Notes under the pieces: model-generated
Told to the model about the DNA's origin: nothing
Database searches by the model: none
What the model saw: the letters and a program-made list of their open reading frames with translations, nothing else
Made by a program: the position numbers and the translations under genes
Part shown: positions 61,501 through 64,000 of the stretch, piece after piece
How the letters are laid out: every line of letters starts with the position of its first letter
Position numbering within the stretch: position 1 is the first letter of the stretch
DNA from: Lactarius indigo
Lineage: Eukaryota; Basidiomycota; Agaricomycetes; Russulales; Russulaceae
Reading direction: 5' to 3'
Assembly (NCBI GenBank): GCA_025766275.1
Contig: JAFKAC010000097.1
Location: forward strand, 1 to 64,000
DNA: 64,000 nucleotides

Positions 61501-64000
61501 GATTCCCCTTGGGGGGTGACGACGGAGATGTACTGGTGAGGGTGTTCTCCTTGGGAAAGGAGGCAAGGGGGGGCCTGGTAGGCGGTGGGGCCGAGGGGAG
61601 GAAGGTTCTCTTGTTCGGGATGAGGGACTGGAGGGAAGACGGGGCCTTGTTCGGCTACTCGCTCGTAGTCAATCGGCGAGTCGGGGGTTGCAAGGCGGGA
61701 GGGGACCGGAACAGGAGACGGAGAGCGACGAGGAGTCGGAGGGAGAACAGGAGGTGGCGAAGGAGAGCCACGAAGGGAAATAGGGGGGCGGGGGGTCGGG
61801 ACTCGGAGGGGAGGCGCAGACTCGGCGCGGGGTTCAGGGGACAGGGGGACGATGTTCCCGTTGAGGTCGAAGATCTCGAGGACCTCTTCGTAGAACTGGG
61901 CGGTGCTGGGGGACAGGGGGCGAGGGGAAGGGCGAGGGGTGGCTTCTTCAGCCGGAGCGTAGGGGTAAACTAGTTCGGGGGTTGCGTCCCGAACAAGGGG
62001 AACAGGGGCAGGGGGCTCGTCACCTCCGAAGGTGGCGGGGGTGTAGGGGGCGGTGAAGCGGAGGCTGTCAAGACGGACAGCAGAGGTAGAGGGAACAGGG
62101 GAGGCGCGGGAAAAGTCGAGGGGGCTACCTTGGTTGTCGAACTCTGACTGGTAGCTGGCAGAGTCTCCGTCCCACTGACCGTACTGCGAGAAGTCGTGCT
62201 CGTAGGTGTAGTCAGTCACTGGGAAGCCCGAGGTCAGTCTATTGGAGAGACTGTCCAAGTGTGGAGAACTCACTGTCACTCGACAGCGAGGGGTGCGACG
62301 GAAGACGACGGCGGGCGAGGTAGAGACGGAGAGAGCGTCGAAGGGGGCGGAGAGGAGGCGTTCTTGGCTCAAAGAGGATAGTGGCGCACACAAGGTGGGG
62401 CACTCGAAGAAGCTGAGAGTCAAGAGGGAAGATGTCACAAGTGGACAGTCTGAGGGACTGTCCGTAGAATTGCACCAGCTTATATACTACAGGGGGTGGT
62501 CTGTGCGTAGGTTTAGGGCAGGCTTAGGGCCCATCCACGGGTGCTGCGCAGTACTGTGCAAAGGAACATTCTAGAGACATCTAACAATAGAGGCCAATCA
62601 GAAGAGGTTTAAACATAGAACGACTGCGCCGCAGTCGATGGCGCAATCTTGCGTCAGGATGGCGTGATTCCGCAGTCAATGCGGGATTCCCCGAGGAGTG
62701 GTGACTTGTTGATTATCTTCGTTGATTGATCAACAATCAACTGTTGATAAGTACACGTGTACACAGCACGTGGCTTGAGAGGCATGACAGATCACGTGAC
62801 CGATCACGTGATCGTTTGAGAACAGAATTCAAACTCCGATTCGGAATTCCCCTTTAGGAAGGTGATTACATAAGACCGGGCCGACGCGGACCGGTCCTAA
62901 GCGCCCTTGGGTCACGACCAGGTTATAGGTTCGTGACACTTACTGCCGAAGCAAGAGATCAAATAGCCCTGGAAGAACAAAGACACATAGCGGAAGAATC
63001 CCGAGCCAATCTAGCCCCTATCAACCCTTACACCGGCCATCGGATGACCGACGACAACGTGGCAATTCACCGAGCCATCGGACCGGACGTAGCAGACCCT
63101 CCTAGTGGAGGAGGAGGGGGGCCCCCTGAATTACCAGGAGGGGGAGGACCCCCGTCAAGAGGACCCGGATTCGGAGGATTCCCTGGAGGGTTCCCAGGGG
63201 GACCACCAGGAGGAGGACCACCAGGAGGAGGATTACCAGGTGCAGGTCCCATTATTCCCCCTCCAAGTAACAAATTAGCTGGCGAGGCACCTACAGTATT
63301 CAACGGAGAACGCACCAAAGTAGAAGTGTTCCTTACTCAATGGCACGTCTACTGGGGCATGAATGCGGACGAAGGCATCATGGCAACCCCATATCGACGC
63401 GCCCTACTTTTCTTATCCTACATCAAAGGCGTCAACGTTAGCGAATGGGTGTTGGCGATGCTTACCTGGCTTAACGGCCAGATACAAGCCGGCATACCCT
63501 GTACTAGTGAAGGGTTATGGAATGAGGTCACGCGCAGCTTTATGCAGCGCTTCCGCAATACGATGGAACAAGAGCAAGCTCAATACGAGCTCAAAAAAGG
63601 AGTCAAAATGATAGGAGGCAACCTAGATGAGTATTGCACCCAATTCGAACAATTAATACGCCGCGCTCAGTATCGACTCAACGATCCGCAGACACTAGAT
63701 CTGTTTGCAAGCGGATTACCAAAGGACCTGTATGAAAAGGTCTACACCCTTGATAATCCCCACAACTACCGAGAGTGGAAAGAAGCAGCTACCACTCGTC
63801 AACAACAGTATCTCCACCTCAAAGCAGTATTAAACAAGGGAGTCCCCCCTGGACAAGGACAGGGAAGGCAACGACAACAACGACAATGGCAAGGGCCGCC
63901 AAGAAGTTCATGGCAGCCAAGAAACCTATGCGATCCAAACGCCATGGACACCTCAGCAGATCGAATTCGAGGGCGGCTCGCAGGAGCTGAGGATATACTC
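52584..64000 (+). CDS. gag: Element D Gag (interrupted by C; runs off the window)
   Basis: Exonic parts 52584-53140 and 62944-64000 join in frame across the CTTAC duplication (ALT then AEARDQ). Frame open without ATG from 52545; GTG GCG at 52584 is the candidate near-cognate start; the first ATG is at 53103 (MATATITREE). N-terminal domain: RDQWTSFRPYYIERRGDRN, FLGAAQWRERG, VTWNPIDHRWDIV, DIDARELNSRADYGPIDGQ. After C: Gly/Pro-rich linker, LAGEAPTVFNGER, QWHVYWGMNADEG, NLDEYCTQFEQLIRRAQYRL. The window ends before the zinc knuckle. No stop found. Confidence 0.88.
53141..53819 (-). repeat. Element C 3' LTR
   Basis: 679 bp. Preceded in sense by the polypurine tract AAAAAGGGGATAC (53832-53820). 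Confidence 0.95.
53831..57601 (-). CDS. pol: Element C Pol polyprotein
   Basis: 1256 codons, no internal stop. Protease (LLDSGAEGIIVDDGF), RT (DYRALNDITIKN, YLDD at 56230-56219), RNase H (ITDASDFATGAIL), integrase (HIATGHPG...CATCQ, MDFITDLP, VISDRGPQFASKVM, TDGETERVNQ), GPY/F (RRHGPFKVL), chromodomain (YEVEKVL...YLIKWKGYPDSENSWLP). Frame -1 to gag, opening right after TGA at 57604-57602, so it needs a shift at the gag stop. Catalytic residues all present. Confidence 0.95.
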   Translation of the reverse strand, partial: GFLGSSIVALSIGSIRASSVVHGLSLLETLGAEHVPAETIRNRRAPSIVLRVTLVGKKSGKEISARALLDSGAEGIIVDDGFAWANNLTMRTLIKPLPVRNVDGSPNKTGSVRYTTIQRLRIRTSDDNYHDETVELYATTLGEHDIILGTDWLQAHNPEIDWHQPKIAFTRCPKTCTLSSSAVVISSKTPQTRHTTINILELDSDQETCLPVNDKVEPLEPTFIQDAYEPWLWIHSFNKYDHLAIRSKVTTSTKIAARTAPKPSTDHIPSHFQRYTKVFSEIASHRLPQHQPWDHAIDLKPGATMKNCGIYRLTPKESDALKEYISEHLKKGYIRPSKSPMASPFFFVDKKDGKLRPVQDYRALNDITIKNAAPLPLIPELIDKLHGARYFTKLDIRWGYNNIRIREGDEYKAAFKTSLGLFEPTVMTFGLCNAPATFQTFMNQIFESLIDGGHVVVYLDDILIFTEDISSLTALTHDVLQRLERHDLYLKPEKCTFAQTSVEYLGIVISDGQVSMDPAKVAGITQWPTPCTVKQVQAFLGFCNFYRRFIKDYSTIARPLFDLTKKDVPFSWGTAAESAFRTLIECFTTAPVLALPDHSKPFRLITDASDFATGAILEQPDALQRWHPIAFLSKSLLPAERHYEICDKELLAIIHALHAFRHYLEGRNDVTEIWSDHGNLVYFTTKQKLSRRQARWALFLSRFQFIIIHKPGTQNKSDALSRRPDHKKGIADEDEKRVLLDTKYFSVNAVQRTAVTIQGDTTLRQRIKNTQTYDKEVSMALESLLKNGPRSLTKGLEEWNLEDGIILFKGQVYVPKDDNLRRDIVKTYHDHIATGHPGRWKTYELLSREFWWPGVSTFVKEYVDGCATCQSTKIKPRTQVPLQPNAIPEEIWGTITMDFITDLPSSHNYDSMFVVVDRLSKAVVISPCNKTITADETAQLYLENVWRRTGLPRQVISDRGPQFASKVMQEIWNKLGVKSTLSTAFHPQTDGETERVNQELEQYLRVFCNFQQDNWVDLIPFMEFAHNARQHSATHKSPFEVWYGYNPEFIPPTHFKSKIPAAEERLDALNRIRSEVTAALKVAAEVMRNSRSTAISHMFNEGDLVWLEGTNIHTTHPKAKLAPRRHGPFKVLSSWGINCKLQLPKTWRIHPVFHNSLISPYKENTTHGPNFTRPTPEIVQGEDEHYEVEKVLQSKISPNKKGVLYLIKWKGYPDSENSWLPASQMTHAQDLVSQFHKANPSAPKPKSTSASGIAQR
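57592..59142 (-). CDS. gag: Element C Gag
   Basis: 516 codons from ATG 59142-59140, the first ATG of the predicted RNA. N-terminal region IPVYFFDPYFSLTDNLYYAKW, Ser/Pro linker, capsid (EPFDGKPNNAEAFWNNL, FKTDFDAHFVPGH), zinc knuckle CLYCGKPGHVLKEC, and a 21-residue end lost in B. Its ATG overlaps the ORF3 stop as ATGA, a classic coupling arrangement. Confidence 0.95.
   Translation of the reverse strand: MNTQRPLTDEEKAHIPVYFFDPYFSLTDNLYYAKWKEEDISSPTGKHPWTIVATQHQIVFQDLKEAFPGIDKVKDLSYNSLHATFKGKNVRWNFVNEQWIYLNNKPVHFNTPSESDDSTSDTEEVSQILDTTTKKLSGLLSQVTSRPSTPQISPSTSGPSRLPAIVPPHRLPSPPLTVQAPSSVPPLSVPLVPTAMAAPAPAKILGAAPEPFDGKPNNAEAFWNNLANYFHLNRDIFDTEDKKISTALTYFKVGTPAGEWAQDRQKKALNPTGGAAISFGTWAQFKTDFDAHFVPGHTAMESTNKMYSLKMGTRPFNEWFQEWSTHATRSGANEQTKMYAFRQAIPTALNMKLLGISPIPTTFDTLVEKAREFDRAYRIYAGHTINQFNKTHKPTSGRAVLAEDEGVNVNASSSRTTKPKAKLTKEEREYRFKNKLCLYCGKPGHVLKECHAKTAAMKAKGSQTNNNARARGAFVDEPSQEEAPADHPANIGAVYREILPFDPDARPRSVPINEDF
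59139..59822 (-). CDS. Element C ORF3, novel conserved protein without AUG
   Basis: About 227 codons from TTG 59822, no methionine. Shares PREI(Y/H)CHLPEAILVTKSL, PRELDVF, SPLYFQDFLWRSKT, FGIWEEYHWIRR and DSWTVTRL with B; many differences are synonymous (for example the LPAYKVYYPW codons). Ends in TGA (59141-59139) overlapping the gag ATG. A 9-bp GAGT-loop hairpin (59821-59842) precedes it. No family recognised. Confidence 0.75.
   Translation of the reverse strand: MTSQILDPIHWAINLASSHTAQRRTHRRFQVDDRPIASTPSTPVTPRRAPRARRATNTQIPLPSINQAGPSEPVYPSIQATPTARQHSTSSDEAQYLETQPREIHCHLPEAILVTKSLPTRTPRELDVFRRHCSLLYQNRHNLETLYFSQPLTRISEVSTSPLYFQDFLWRSKTTLTHFGIWEEYHWIRRSQRPHRPDRAILLPAYKVYYPWNLDSWTVTRLTGRGE
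59821..59842 (-). promoter_or_regulatory. GAGT-loop hairpin between ORF2 and ORF3
   Basis: Perfect 9-bp stem AAATTTTAC / GTAAAATTT with sense loop GAGT, 20-40 nt after the ORF2 stop. In B the same gap holds different small stems instead. Confidence 0.6.
59863..60846 (-). CDS. Element C ORF2, novel conserved protein without AUG
   Basis: 327 codons, no methionine, opening as TAA GTG CCG CC. Shares DEQLLYWHLS, LVWTKSDYLWF, HIPPRR, LTYQEIQISFQELRV and the C-terminal CWCSQEVCTCGYRP, PPTPPNVVLW and NYLPY with B. The Cys cluster may bind metal. Diverged elsewhere, which points to purifying selection on these blocks. Function unknown. Confidence 0.75.
   Translation of the reverse strand: MPPSTPFTFNLSEEQRLARARVNFESHRQRQLDRYYPVTSTYDLIDNPRLDCWTEPPTALRTLIDLFDFGEVIPERVYHEFINDLSEVVKAADEQLLYWHLSNSVSATNHPTDQLLVWTKSDYLWFVHIPPRRDHYVRQLEDGFSLHYVDRLRLTYQEIQISFQELRVIVHPDSAPRLVISDSSELTYSFATSVWETTLSNPDRNLVNPSIWHYPPSTSDDPELVSILNARETFRTPPLLRRITDRLPPSSPETEDESSDSDISLHNGDTNQPPSPNDGWGPTLTSGPCWCSQEVCTCGYRPNTPPTPPNVVLWSPGVNYLPYREKV
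60846..60865 (-). promoter_or_regulatory. GAGT-loop hairpin at ORF2 start
   Basis: Perfect 8-bp stem CTTAAATC / GATTTAAG, sense loop GAGT. The last stem base is the G of the candidate GTG start and the TAA stop lies inside the arm. Confidence 0.65.
60907..60926 (-). promoter_or_regulatory. GAGT-loop hairpin after ORF1
   Basis: 8-bp stem CTTGAAAC / GTTTTAAG with one G-U pair, sense loop GAGT, about 30 nt after the ORF1 stop. Confidence 0.6.
60957..62438 (-). CDS. Element C ORF1, novel Pro-rich protein without AUG
   Basis: 493 codons counted from GTG 62438, no methionine. The frame is in fact open back to the predicted RNA 5' end at 62451, so it begins inside the LTR. Homology with B begins at DFSQYGQWDGDS. 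Pro/Ser-rich first half, globular second half (TPQGESWRPASTTLREL, SVTPFRLLPPHVYTLFPR, IDSLVTLEIQDFLDGRI, YFFEDLVR). Ends at TAG 60959-60957. Confidence 0.75.
   Translation of the reverse strand: MTSSLLTLSFFECPTLCAPLSSLSQERLLSAPFDALSVSTSPAVVFRRTPRCRVTVSSPHLDSLSNRLTSGFPVTDYTYEHDFSQYGQWDGDSASYQSEFDNQGSPLDFSRASPVPSTSAVRLDSLRFTAPYTPATFGGDEPPAPVPLVRDATPELVYPYAPAEEATPRPSPRPLSPSTAQFYEEVLEIFDLNGNIVPLSPEPRAESAPPLRVPTPRPPISLRGSPSPPPVLPPTPRRSPSPVPVPSRLATPDSPIDYERVAEQGPVFPPVPHPEQENLPPLGPTAYQAPPCLLSQGEHPHQYISVVTPQGESWRPASTTLRELISKVPLATSLANFPPVFPSVTPFRLLPPHVYTLFPRVVDPAQHPDFPPLYICSKAIYDLPSPDTPLGTIRYDFREGLRRAFAPLANVHRAGYIDSLVTLEIQDFLDGRIVTTYGHLRFSFNGLIYAHQQAYFFEDLVRSAPHLLAYCLSPRIPADPFSFISTFPDDQPL
62248..62257 (-). 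promoter_or_regulatory. Element C self-priming primer-binding site
   Basis: Sense TGGACAGTCT, two nucleotides after the 5' LTR, complementary to AGACTGTCCA at 62451-62442. Confidence 0.7.
62260..62938 (-). repeat. Element C 5' LTR with core promoter
   Basis: 679 bp. Sense TATATAAG starts at 62486, 35 bp before the predicted RNA start at 62451. GGACAGTC / GACTGTCC arms surround the start, as in B. Two transitions separate it from the 3' LTR. Confidence 0.93.

Larger units (their letters stand above)
53141..62938 (-). mobile_element. Element C: young chromovirus with three extra ORFs upstream of gag
   Basis: 679-bp LTRs (53141-53819, 62260-62938) differing by two CpG transitions, and a perfect CTTAC duplication (53136-53140, 62939-62943) inside gag of element D. 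Gag and Pol are both uninterrupted, so it may be autonomous. Gene order and AUG-free leader as in B, with clearly diverged sequence, so the two are independent copies rather than one duplication. Confidence 0.95.
43311..64000 (-). mobile_element. Element F: H-type retroelement, outermost layer of the right nest (partial)
   Basis: 3' LTR 43311-43826, polypurine tract (43827-43840), pol tail (43857-44659 and 45273-45551). It is interrupted by a solo LTR (44660-45272) and by element E (from 45552). The rest must lie beyond 64000. Heavily CpG-decayed. Confidence 0.8.
45552..64000 (-). mobile_element. Element E: H-type retroelement inserted in F (partial)
   Basis: 3' LTR 45552-46091, pol 46123-50865, gag from 50835 up to 52053, where element D is inserted. 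The remaining gag 5' end and 5' LTR must lie beyond the window. The left flank is AGTAG (45547-45551), which should recur after its 5' LTR. Four TGA codons in pol; gag open as far as seen. Confidence 0.9.
52054..64000 (+). mobile_element. Element D: intact-looking A-family retroelement, split by C (partial)
   Basis: 5' LTR 52054-52562 (509 bp), self-priming site, then a gag frame that is open on both sides of element C to the window end. The left flank is CACCT (52049-52053), inside gag of E; the same five bases should follow its 3' LTR beyond 64000. It lacks the nonsense codons of A in the shared region, so it is the best reference for this family. Confidence 0.92.

Noticed and set aside
62260..62438. 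LTR-encoded N-terminal extension of ORF1 as a real protein domain
   Set aside because: Open in C but broken by indels in B, so coding there is not supported; only the part from DFSQ onward is conserved.

Overview
The window looks like a transposon graveyard from a filamentous basidiomycete, probably a mushroom-forming fungus. The evidence is: short introns (49-59 bp) with GTRNGT donors and internal CTNAC-like signals; chromodomain Ty3/gypsy (chromovirus) retrotransposons of the self-priming Tf1/sushi type; a MULE transposase with a SWIM finger; an intron-containing Tc1/mariner (IS630-type) transposase; a Pcl-type cyclin fragment; and strong CpG decay of old copies. Only 1-5728 and 42949-43310 look like ordinary host DNA, and no host gene there is recognised with confidence.

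Layout (+ strand coordinates): 1-5728 holds weak minus-strand exons. 5729-13532 is retroelement A (+, complete but with nonsense codons). 13977-30420 is a Tc1/mariner transposase gene (-) split by a MULE (14379-29580, 10-bp target duplication). That MULE is itself split by young retroelement B (17454-27377, -, duplication ATACC). The MULE right arm carries four pieces of a captured cyclin-box gene. 30478-42948 is 5'-truncated element G (+, A family), split by element H (33793-42050, +, duplication CCCTG), which holds a solo LTR (37396-37801). From 43311 to beyond the window lies element F (-), containing a solo LTR (44660-45272) and element E (-, from 45552). E contains element D (+, A family, from 52054), and D contains young element C (53141-62938, -, duplication CTTAC). 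So F contains E, E contains D, and D contains C.

Two groups of chromovirus are present. The A/D/G and H/E/F group has 500-540 bp LTRs, an 11-nt primer-binding site complementary to the presumed 5' end of its own RNA, gag and pol joined by a GGGTTTT -1 slip site, a chromodomain, and a roughly 400-residue conserved tail after the chromodomain. A +1-frame overlapping reading frame is kept open in that tail. The B/C group has 680-696 bp LTRs, a 10-nt self-priming site, and three long extra reading frames between the 5' LTR and gag.

The most unusual observation concerns the B/C leaders. From the predicted transcription start to the gag ATG (3402 nt in B, 3309 nt in C) the sense strand contains no ATG in any frame. 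The three conserved reading frames (about 420-490, 330-340 and 230 codons) lie inside this AUG-free leader. Hairpins with a GAGT loop sit at their junctions, and the third frame stops on top of, or 3 nt before, the gag ATG. The A/H group has a shorter version: about 0.55-0.8 kb without ATG that encodes a conserved in-frame extension of Gag. This suggests a polycistronic retroelement RNA decoded by non-AUG initiation, scanning and reinitiation.
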